42,668 nucleotides of DNA from Funneliformis mosseae (lineage: Eukaryota; Glomeromycota; Glomeromycetes; Glomerales; Glomeraceae). The notes under the pieces are model-generated. The model saw only the letters and a program-made list of their open reading frames with translations, had not been told where the DNA came from and did not search any database. The stretch spans positions 1 through 42,668 of the forward strand of contig CAJVPP010000170.1 of assembly GCA_910592005.1 (NCBI GenBank), given 5' to 3'. Both the position numbers and the translations under genes were made by a program. Shown here piece by piece: positions 1-10,178 of this stretch; positions within the stretch are counted from its first letter, which is position 1, and each line of letters starts with the position of its first letter.

Positions 1-2090
1 AAGCATTTATACAGTTTAAAGTAATATTAAATGATGATGATTTTTGATAATCATTTTGTATAACAATTAACAAAAACTATTTAAATTCATTCCTAGAACT
101 TTGTTTTAACATTAGATAAAATTAATTCTATTAATTACATATACTTTTCTAACAAAATTTTTGATAATTCTAAGGAAATAATGAAAATTTTACAACAAAA
201 ATTACAAGAAAAACTTTTAGGTCTATGCATTATTTATGAAATAAAAGGATCTGAAAAAAGTTTTAAAGATTACAGAGGATATTAAATACAAAGCTTTAAA
301 GTATGAAATATTAGATCTTATTTGAGAGTTGAAAGTTTCTCAATTTTATCATAATCATTATATAAGTTATATTATAAATAGTAAAATTGAATCTGAAGGT
401 TCATAAGGTTTAATGATAAACACTGCTAATTATTTAAATATAAGTATTTTAAAAAGAAAGCAGGATTCTATGAATGCAAAACAAATCAAAAGTAAGATTT
501 TTTAATTTTATTTATAATGATTTAAAGATTAATCGATTAAATATAATTTTTTTATTTTTTATTTTTAAGGAATTAATAGTAAATCTGAGTTAATAATAGA
601 AGGAATTAAGGTAAGTAATGGTAAAGGAATTAATAAAAGTAAATTTATTAAATATGTTAGATCAATAGCACACATCCTTTATATAAAAGAAAAACTAGAA
701 AAAGAGCTGTTGATTTATGATTGAAAATGCTTCAGATGCACATGATGACTAAAGATATCTATCTTAAACCATTTTTTAATATACTTGAAAAATTGATCAA
801 TCTAAGTGGTAGAGATTTTGTGGATCATACTATCTTATAATAACAAAATGGTTTTTTCTTCTTATGTTACTTTCTTGCAAGAATTAGAAATAAAAAATTA
901 ATGCATTTAAAAAGGACATTATAATATTTATGGATTATTTCAATACCTTTAATCGAGTTATTAACATGTTATTTAACTTATAATTTATTGTAAATAGCTG
1001 ACTAAAATACCTGGATACAATATAAATTTTATAAAATTTGCAAAATATTATTTTAAAAAAATATTAACTTTATAATTATTTTCTCTAAAATTATATAAAT
1101 AATGTGAAGATATTTAAAACTTATTATTAGCATCATTTTTTCAAAATTTTATATATTACCTTTTTTGTAAATAGCTTATAATACTTTGGGTATAAGTATG
1201 GAAGAGTATTATATTATAAAGGTATTTTAATCAGCTATTTACGGTAGTTTTATATCAAAGAAAATCAATATGTAAAAAATATTATATTTTTGATTTATAA
1301 AGATGATATTATATAAGAACTTTTAAAATATTAAATGAATTGATAATTATTAATATTAACAATTATCATAATATCTACAATTTGCAAATACTAATATCTA
1401 CTTCTATTAATACTGTTATTATATGACTACTATTCTTGCTATTCTTATACTCACAATAAATACAATTCCTAAGAATATTATTGTAGATATAAATCAATAC
1501 TCTGTATATAATCTATTACTTATTAATATTAATTCTTTGATTTTCAAATAGAAAATTTATATATAAGTCTTCTTTTTCAATCATTTAATGATTAGTTTGT
1601 AAAATAATTTACATTTTCCAATATTGACATATTTAATAAACTAACTGTTTATTGCTATAACGTAAATATTCATAAAAATATAAAGATTGATAACTTAGTA
1701 ATATTTTATTAGTAGATTTTATTAAGCTTAATCTACATTCAATAAAAGTATACATTAAGGTCATAGAGATATTTGCATTCTTTCAGAATTTCAGAAATAT
1801 CTTTAACATAATATTATTTTATTAGTTACTGATTGGTCAGACTAAATATACTCTCAAAAAGAATTATTATATAATAACAATCAAGAATTATCAAACAGAA
1901 ATTTCAGATTATATTAATTCTTTTATTTTAATTATAAAACCTTTATATGTATCTTTTAATAATCACGAAACTGTTATTTTATTATTTTTTAATATTATTA
2001 ATTCTACATATAAATATATTTTTAGAACTAACAAAAAACTTGCTAACAAATTTTATCCTTAGAGAATTAATTTTCTATTACAATTAATAT
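1..2090. repeat. AT-rich repeat region, no intact gene
   Basis: This stretch is very AT-rich and contains no long open reading frame on either strand. Short coding-looking pieces are interrupted every few codons by stops, for example a lysine- and isoleucine-rich piece near 640-720 (+), so it is best read as decayed repeat DNA. The one clear structure is the palindromic element at 990-1242, listed separately. I could not assign the rest to a transposon family by eye. Confidence 0.5.
990..1242. mobile_element. MITE-like element with 23-bp terminal inverted repeats
   Basis: The 23 bases at 990-1012 (starting GTAAATAGCTGACTAAAA) are the reverse complement of 1220-1242 with a single mismatch. 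A third, partial copy of the same terminus lies at 1167 (GTAAATAGCTTATAATAC), facing the right-hand copy, so 1167-1242 alone is also an inverted-repeat unit of about 76 bp. The inside is non-coding and AT-rich. Such small palindromic elements are typical non-autonomous DNA transposons (MITEs). The family is unknown, and I could not define a target-site duplication with confidence. Confidence 0.6.
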
Positions 2091-2159
2091 TAGATGCCTA
2101 GAAAAATATTGAACTATATATTAAAAAAAGAATTGAATTATTATGTTCTAGAAATATTG

Positions 2160-3140
2160 AAATATCTTTTACTAAAAACATTTTTAGATAATACTATTTC
2201 TTTAGTTCTTAATATTTATGTAACAATGTTTAGATCAGGAAATTGGAAAAAATATATTGAGATTTATATGAGAGTATGGTATTTATTTACTTAATTTAAA
2301 CGAAAAAAATTATAACAAAGCTCTATTATTCTTTCTTTCAGATATCTAGTATTAGAAAAGTATAAATCATCTAATTTTTGAAGTTTTTAAAACCATTTAG
2401 TAGTATTTAATGATTATTCAGTGAAAAATTACCATTTATTAATTTAAAAACAAACAAAAGAAACAGATACACATGAACAGCTTTCAAGAATAGCTTATGT
2501 TATCAATTATCTTCATCATGATAATGTATTTTAAAATACATTTGTTACAATAAGAAAATATCCTTACTGTAAAGAATTTTTAATAGGATGAACTAACAAA
2601 ACATATATTTTTCTTTTAAAATTATTTACAAAAGTTAAAAATAATATTGGAAAAAGCAAATGAATAAAAATTAATCAATATAATAAAAATAAGCATTCAT
2701 GTCATCTTGCAACTCTTAATATAGATATAGATGAATGATATTTTCCAATGGTCTTTAGTTCAGAATACCCATCATTTGATTCATTAAAAAAATGCAATCT
2801 TCAAAATTGTTAGGTATTACAATTAATGTCTTTATCTTATATATCAATTTCTCTTTCATGTGATCATATTTATCATTAATATTGTTTATAATATCTTGAA
2901 AACAAATGTTTACATTGTTTAAAATATATCAAAATGAAATCAATAACAATACAAAGTCTATTATTTGTAAAATTACTGAAGAAAATTTTAAGGTTAAAAC
3001 TAATCAAGAAAATGAAGTTCAATTAAAAGAAAATGATAATCCTGAAGAATTATCAAAGCAACCATTATTTAATTCTCAATCTATAAGTCAATTTAAAACA
3101 GCACTTGAAATGTTCATATATATATTATTTTTATTAAAAT
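2160..3140 (+). pseudogene. decayed repeat-family gene (probable transposon-derived protein)
   Basis: Conceptual translation on the + strand gives a discontinuous protein spread over three frames. A piece near 2226-2290 reads FRSGNWKKYIEIYMR, then come HEQLSRIAYVINYLHHD near 2474 and a lysine/glutamate-rich tail at 2906-3130 (NPEELSKQPLFNSQ). Several in-frame stops and frame changes separate the pieces. The pattern resembles the large repetitive protein families that fill Glomeromycotina genomes, but that is recollection and I cannot name the family. No start codon, intact domain or catalytic residues can be defined. Confidence 0.4.
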
Positions 3141-3341
3141 TTTAATAGTAAATTAGACCAATCAAAATTGATCTTTTATTGATAATTAGGAAATGATCGA
3201 CATATAAATTGACCAATCATACAAATGTCTGCTATAAGTTACGTAATCCCAAAATTGTTAGCAAATAAGATTTCGAATAAAAATCATATGCGACTACTGC
3301 GCCCATAAATTGATTGCGTCACTGATCAGATCTGTGATCCC

Positions 3342-3350
3342 TATATAAAA
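3342..3350 (+). promoter_or_regulatory. TATA box of the CRN gene
   Basis: TATATAAAA lies 55 bases before the ATG at 3405, in a patch visibly less AT-rich than the repeat DNA on its left (GCGTCACTGATCAG just upstream). The spacing suits a short 5' leader. The promoter looks intact although the gene downstream is broken. Confidence 0.45.
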
Positions 3351-3404
3351 CTAAATTACTCCCGCAATTCGAAAAATCATCTTTCTTTCCTCATAACCAT
3401 AAAA

Positions 3405-5347
3405 ATGTCTATTGATGGAACGCCTATTATACTTTGGTGCTTTGTACAGGGAAGCAGTTCGATTTTCAAAGTTAATATTGGAACGAATAATGATATTGAC
3501 GATCTTAAGGAAGCTATTAAGAATGATGATAATGAATTAAAAGATGAAAGAAGTACTATTGTAAATACTTTTTTTGGCATCGAAGGAAGAAATATTCGAG
3601 TTGTTATCAAAATTCCCGTTAATGGTGAGTCATAATAAATATAGTCAACGTGATATAGCGTAATTTTTTCGTCTTCTCTATCATATTCACCAATAATACC
3701 GAATACTTACTTATTCTTGTGCTTTTCTTTCCTGCTTCTTATCGTCAAACCCGCCCAAAATACACATTCGAGTTATCGTAAAGCAACCTGGTGCCACTGG
3801 TAAGTGAGTCGTAATAAATTTGTCAACGCGAGCGAACGCGAAATGATAGCCGTTGTTTCATTTTCATTTTCTATATCATAATATTGACTCTTCTATCTAG
3901 CTTCCATTAATATCTCCTAAGCGAAAGTCTGATTACGAAGAAGTTTAGCATTACGGCATGTGTTCGTTTTGTTTTTGCAAATCAGTAGCGTTTCCTAATC
4001 TTTACAGAACAAGCAAAAATGTGAAGAAGATCCGAAAATATCCTTCCCCATCATCTTTTGCTCAAATTAGCAATTTGAATGAATACCAAATTAAAGATCA
4101 GGCATTTCTTATTTATCGCCCTTCAGAATGTGTCAGCATACCATTAAAATTATATAATTCTGCTTTTTGCAATTTCCAGAAAAACTTCGAAAACAAACAA
4201 CTACTTGTGGATAAAAGCTATTATCAATGGACCCTCAATTGCATTAAAACTATGGCGGATATTTATTCTAATGAAAAGTTACGTCAGCGAGAATTTCATG
4301 AAAAGATTCGTGAATTATTTCGTGAAGAAGTAAAGTTGCTTCAGCTTGATGATCAATCTTCAAATGATGGAGTTTTGGAATGAAATGTGCACGCAAAGAG
4401 CATATTATACCTTCTTATTGAAGTAAAAAATGAAATTGGCACTGGTAAATGTGATCCGACCAATCAGGCAGCCATTTCCTTTGCGAAGTTTTATACCCAG
4501 AGTAAGAATGAACAGATGCTCAAATGGTGTAACATGCCGTGTTTCATCATAGGTTTGGCTGGGCCCTGGATATGCGTATTAGGAGCTGTTTATGTTGAGA
4601 AACCACTTGTTGAGCCCCTAACAAACTTGATACCTCTCATCCCTGTCAATGATCGAGACCACTTGAAGAAAATTGCACGACTCTTCATGGCCTTGCGTCT
4701 GGGTTGCGATGAGCTGAAAAAGTATTATAGATCACTGCCATCTCCAACAACAAATGAACAACGGTTTTCCCCTACACTCGCAAAATAGAAGATTTTGAAT
4801 TAGAGTACAAGGAGAAACTTGTTGATGACTCATACAAGCTTCTTTGGAAGGCCGAAACGAAAGACAAACAGATGATTATCGTTAAGTTTACGCATCGTTA
4901 CAACAAAGAGGCACACGATTTGTGCTATGGAATTGGAAAGGCACCAAGGCTGTTCTATGTTTCAGATAAACAATGTGGGCTTCATATGATAGTTATGGAA
5001 TTTGTTGAAGGTCAAATATTACGTGATTGTGTTCATTTGGCCCAGTCTGATTATGAAGTAATTATCAATGACATTGAAGAGGCTGTCCTTCATCTACATG
5101 GAAAGAATCTCGTTTTTGCAGACCTTCGTGACTCTAACATCTTGGTTACCAGAGATAGTGAAGGGTACCACGGGATACTGATAGATTTTGACTGGGTCGG
5201 TAGAGAGAATGTGGAATGTTATCCATTATTCATTAACCTTGATATTGCTTGGCCAACTGGAGTTGAGATAATGAACCATTGAAGAAGGAACATGATTTGT
5301 ATTGGTTGAGTTGGTTGAAAAAGAAGTATTGGGTGAATGGGATTTAG
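3405..5347 (+). pseudogene. Crinkler (CRN) effector-type gene, REase + kinase-like, disrupted
   Basis: The first exon (3405-3624, donor GTGAGT at 3625) encodes a CRN-type ubiquitin-like N-terminus (IILWCFVQGSSSIFKVNI). Downstream, 3958-4380 and 4384-4785 carry a PD-(D/E)XK nuclease-like domain with the motif IEVKNEIG. After that, 4786-5267 carries a kinase-like domain with a hinge VMEFVEG, a catalytic-loop-like FADLRDSNIL and IDFDW where kinases have DFG. This REase-kinase architecture is known for CRN proteins in fungi, and some CRN proteins act as host-nucleus effectors. Visible lesions are an in-frame TGA at 4381, a 1-base loss in the T/C run at 4765-4770, a 1-base loss near 5266, and possibly a TAG at 3946 unless that is a splice acceptor. 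The natural terminator would be at 5345. Sequencing or assembly error at the two homopolymer or near-repeat sites cannot be excluded. The function, if any, of a truncated product is unknown. Confidence 0.75.
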
Positions 5348-5876
5348 TTGAAATCGAATGAATCATCTGAAATATAATATTATTTTCTTTTTTTTTTCTA
5401 TATATAAAATAAGCGACTGTGAGGCATGATCTCAATTTTTTTATACACAAAATAAAGTATTCGTTAATTCGTGTTTGGTTTGGTTTTAAATTGTACACCT
5501 GTAAAATGGTCTGTAACTGTTGAGGATCGCCAACTCAAATTCTTTGTAACTTTTCGTCTTTATTTGGGTTACATAATTTATATGTTAGTACGGATAATAA
5601 ATTTTAACCTTCATTATATCACTTATATAAACTAATTTTACCATTATTGTTATTTTATGAAACATTGTTGTGAGATATCTTCTTGCGTTAGTAAGAAAAT
5701 TTGTAAGTTTGTTCTGAAAAAGTTTAATAGGACAGATAATATATATGCATAAATCAATCATTAGAATTAATCATTTGGAATCAATTTATTAAAAATTAAT
5801 TTGTGAACCTTTTTTGATAGGAATTCGAGATATTAACGTTAAAATAATAATTTATAAGATTAAATTATATCACTAA
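5348..5876. other. intergenic region, CRN relic to PIG-A gene
   Basis: This is AT-rich DNA between the 3' end of the CRN relic and the 3' end of the convergent PIG-A gene. I see no coding exon or structured RNA in it. Confidence 0.5.
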
Positions 5877-7649
5877 TTATTCATTAACTACTTCTTTATC
5901 TGCCATCTGACACATCTAAATTAAATATAGCTTTGTAAATAATAATAATAATAAGGAAACATAAATGAAATTATATTTACTTACTTTTTTATATTTTTGA
6001 TAAGGAAAAGCGGAGGCAATTTCTATATCTTGTTCAGGAAATATCCATTCTAAGAATTTCCATACAAGATAATCTATCGCTACCAATATACAAAATATTT
6101 TACCTGCCCATACTCCGCATCCATAATACCTTCTTAATCTTTCCATTAATGGTGGAATTCTCATTTGCCATATTGTATCATAAACCTAAATTATAATATG
6201 TTAAGTTTATATTTAAACAAAAAAAAAAACAATAACAATTTTTTTTTAAACACTCACTTTTTCAGTTCGTTCAGCAACATTTACCCAACTATACATTTCT
6301 TTAATTTCATCATGAAATTTGATTGGTATAACTTCTTTAAGCCTAATCATCTCAATGGCTCTTGCTACCGCATTTACTAAATCATCTTCCTCAGGTTTAG
6401 CAAAAATTATCATGTGTTTCGGAAGTACTTCTGGCACTCCTCCAACTTTAGTGCTTACAACGAGCAATCCACAACAAGCAGCTTCAACAATTCCGATACA
6501 AAATGCTTCCGTTAAACTTGTATTTAAAAATATATGTCCTTTAGTTAAAACCTGATTGAATTATTTAATGTGTTTTCAAGTTTAATTAATATAATTAAAA
6601 TGTTCCTGTTTATAAATTAAAGGTTACACGTACATTTCTCACTTCATGATGCATTACTGCACCAAGTAATTCGATACGATCATGAAGTAAATATTTCTCT
6701 CTCATTTGTTCTAAATCTATTCTCTTTGGACCATCTCCACCAATGATGAATTTAACTTTAGGATGCATTTGACATATTCTTGGAATTGCAGCTACCAACA
6801 AATCCAAGCCTTTTCTATAAACCAACCTACTTGCAACAACAATAGTAACTGATTGAAATAAAGTAACTCCATAATAAAATTATGCAAAATTTGTCAAGAA
6901 TCTTTTAAACAAACTTACTGAAATTAGGATCCTGTGCACCGGGATCCGGTTTGAATTGCGAAGCAACAACGGCATTTGGTATAACTGATACCATTTGAGG
7001 ATTCAATGCCGCTCTAAGCACCGTATTTTCTTTACTAAAAATCAAAAGAAAAATAAATTAATTGTCTTTTTGAAATTTAAAAATCACACATTGATAAAAC
7101 TTACCTTGTATGACTAACGCAAATAACGTGATCAAGATCACTCAGAGTAAATTTCAACATTTTATTCATAAATATACTACTGGCATCAGCAAATCCAAAC
7201 AAACTGTGATCAGTAAAGCAAGCCTTCATTCCCATTGTACGAGAATGTAATATTGCTTCATGACATAATGCAGAAAATGCTTGATGACCATGTACTATAT
7301 CAATTTTTTCCCGTTTCACAATATTTCGAAATATTGGGAAAAAGCCATAAAATGTTGGCATTGATGCCTCGGAATATAATATCACATGTGGTACATAATA
7401 TACTTTTAATCCATTAGTAAGATATCGAACTCCGGTTCGATTTCCATAAGAATGAGTGATTATTATAACTTTGTGTTCGCGTTGAATTAATCTTTGTGAT
7501 AATTGATATAAATGACTTTCCACCCCTCCCATGTTTGGGTAAAAGAAATCTGACACCATTCTAAATAAAAAAAAAAAGATTGCATAATATAGAAGGGTTC
7601 AATTAATAATAAATTAATTTAAAAATACTAACGCAATATTATATGGCAT
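5877..7649 (-). CDS. PIGA: PIG-A/GPI3, GPI-GlcNAc transferase catalytic subunit
   Basis: This is the catalytic glycosyltransferase of the ER complex that moves GlcNAc from UDP-GlcNAc to phosphatidylinositol, the first step of GPI-anchor synthesis. My model has seven exons on the minus strand: 7649-7633, 7560-7105, 7034-6919, 6848-6634, 6551-6258, 6185-5985 and 5915-5877, all GT-AG and in phase, giving 445 aa (yeast and human proteins are about 450-485). The start [18 protein letters not shown] comes from a 17-nt first exon. Family marks are [44 protein letters not shown], and [14 protein letters not shown] with the GT4-type EX7E motif. A hydrophobic segment near residue 400 ([15 protein letters not shown]) fits the C-terminal ER anchor. 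The last 12-residue exon is the least certain part. Confidence 0.93.
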
Positions 7650-7786
7650 TTTTTTTGAAGATATAAAAAATGAATTCTGAATCATTGAAATAAATCTGTG
7701 CCATGTTACGCCGATCATGAGGAGTACCTTATTTATCATCATATCTTACCATAATAAAAAAAAATATCACTTCCACAGCAAGGCAA

Positions 7787-7877
7787 GCTCCCATAGCTCA
7801 GTTGGCTAGAGCGTCGTGCTAATAGGATCCATCTGTTCTATACGCGAAGGTCGCAAGTTCAAGCCTTGCTGGGAGCA
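7787..7877 (+). tRNA. tRNA-Ile (anticodon AAT) with 17-nt intron
   Basis: A full cloverleaf can be drawn. The acceptor stem GCTCCCA pairs with TGGGAGC. The D arm is GCTC..GAGC, the anticodon stem TCGTG pairs with CGCGA around loop CTAATAA, the T arm is GCAAG-TTCAAGC-CTTGC, and the discriminator is A at 7877. The loop reads anticodon AAT (isoleucine). The 17 bases at 7825-7841 sit between positions 37 and 38, the canonical site for a tRNA intron, and must be removed to close the loop. Internal boxes A (TAGCTCAGTTGG) and B (GGTCGCAAGTTCAAGCC, slightly variant) are present for RNA polymerase III. Confidence 0.93.
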
Positions 7878-7890
7878 TAAGAAGTAATTC

Positions 7891-7900
7891 TTTTTTTTTT
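7891..7900 (+). terminator. RNA polymerase III oligo-T terminator
   Basis: A run of ten T residues starts 14 bases after the discriminator base of the tRNA-Ile gene, as expected for Pol III termination. Confidence 0.7.
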
Positions 7901-8027
7901 GGATCTCAAGAAAACTGCGGTTAATTAAAGATCATCTTTACATTCATGTGATTTTACACATAAATATAGATTTTGTAATAAAAATTATTTCCTCCTCTTT
8001 ATCGGATTATCGTAAAATTTCTTCACG

Positions 8028-8653
8028 ATGGTAAGCCAGTCATCTATTATTTATTTATTTTAACCGATTTATTTGAAAGGTTTTGTTAAAACTGAATGGG
8101 ATATTTAAAGATGATAGTTATTTAATTTAACATGGAAGAAAGCGAAAAAAATCAAAAAAAAAAAATTTTTTTTCTTTTAAGATTTTTTCGTTTGAACTCT
8201 CCTTTTTTTGACTTTTCTTATTTTTTTTAATACCGTTCATTTTACATTTTATAGCCGAAACAAATCAGTGATATTAAATACTTTCTCGAAATCGCCCGTA
8301 GAAAGGACGCCAAATGTAATTATAATTTATCATTTAGTATCTTTATCTTATATCGGATTAACAAATAAATTAATAAAAAAAAATTTTTTTTATAGCTGTT
8401 CGTATTAAGAAAATTAAGAAGAATACTACATCAAAAATAAAGTTCAAGCTTAGATGTTCCAAATATCTTTACACTTTTGTCATCGAAGATGCAGAAAAAG
8501 CAGAAAAACTTCAAAAATCTCTTCCTCCAGGTTGAAACATTTTTTTTTTTTATTGATACTATTGATTTGTCTTTTTTTTTTTAATTTAATTTAATTTTAA
8601 CTTGTAACGAATTTTTAGGTCTTAATGTCACTGATGTTGCTAATATAAAATGA
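8028..8653 (+). CDS. RPL38: 60S ribosomal protein eL38
   Basis: This is a component of the cytosolic large ribosomal subunit. Four coding exons (8028-8030, 8255-8315, 8396-8530, 8619-8653) with GT-AG introns give 77 aa, the usual eL38 length. The protein starts [20 protein letters not shown] and contains [16 protein letters not shown] and [19 protein letters not shown], an end-to-end match to eL38. The first coding exon is only the ATG, directly followed by GTAAGC, an arrangement seen in fungal ribosomal protein genes. The gene was missed by a simple ORF scan because every exon is short. Confidence 0.95.
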
Positions 8654-9062
8654 AATTTATTGTAACTAATATCCGATTAGTAAAAGATTATGGATGATAT
8701 TTCTCTCATATGAAATAATATTTTAAATAAAGACACTAATGTTGTGTTAGAGTATCTCTTTAATTCTTATCTAATGAGAGATTTTACCTTTTTATTGTAC
8801 AATCAAGAAATAAAACAATTAAGAAATAAAACAATTTTTTACCACATTAAATATGAAATACATAAAATCGAATATTTTTGAAATGCTAGTTTATAATGAT
8901 GATATAAATACCGCCTATATAAGAACGCGAATAACGATTCACGTGATTTCGTACAAATTAAGTTAAAAAACGCGTGAAACTCATTCCAGATATTAGAAAT
9001 TACCTCAACACGACAAACATACAACACTCGATTATTATTTGTGTATAGGTAAGTAGAACAAA
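8654..9062 (+). promoter_or_regulatory. promoter region of the CenH3 gene (TATA, E-box, ACGCGT box)
   Basis: This gap holds the 3' flank of RPL38 and the CenH3 promoter. TATATAAG lies at 8916-8923, ACGCGA at 8925-8930, an E-box CACGTG at 8940-8945 and ACGCGT at 8970-8975, all within 150 bases of the ATG at 9063. ACGCGT is the MluI cell-cycle box recognised by MBF-type factors in yeasts and drives G1/S genes. Its use here is inference. Confidence 0.5.
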
Positions 9063-9892
<830 letters not shown>

Positions 9893-10178
9893 AACAAAAA
9901 AAAAGAAAAAAGATATTGTAATTGTAAATCGTAATTGCATGAACTTATGGTAATGGAAAAAATAATATCATCTTTAAAGGATTGGTTTTAATAATACCCT
10001 GGAAGCACTTACAGAACATAAATCTTTTATAATTTTCTTAGATTATCATTTTCACTCATTTTCATTTTCATTTCTAAATTTTAAATTTTTTTTTTTTTAG
10101 GTAAATTGTAAATAAAGAAAGTTATAATTGAGCTCAAGCAAAAAAAAAGTAGATAATAATAAATTATCAAGCTAATTT
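9893..10178. other. convergent intergenic region, CenH3 and PPR gene
   Basis: This is a short, T- and A-rich spacer between two 3' ends. AATAAA-like sequences near 10111 and 10158 could serve as polyadenylation signals for the two strands. I see no gene. Confidence 0.4.

Noticed and set aside
4387..4788. Separate 133-residue gene starting after the TGA at 4381
   Set aside because: It continues the REase-like domain of the CRN gene in the same frame, so it is part of the broken gene and not a gene of its own.
4872..5282. Independent small kinase gene
   Set aside because: It lacks an N-lobe start and joins the upstream part after a 1-base shift. It is the C-terminal domain of the CRN relic.
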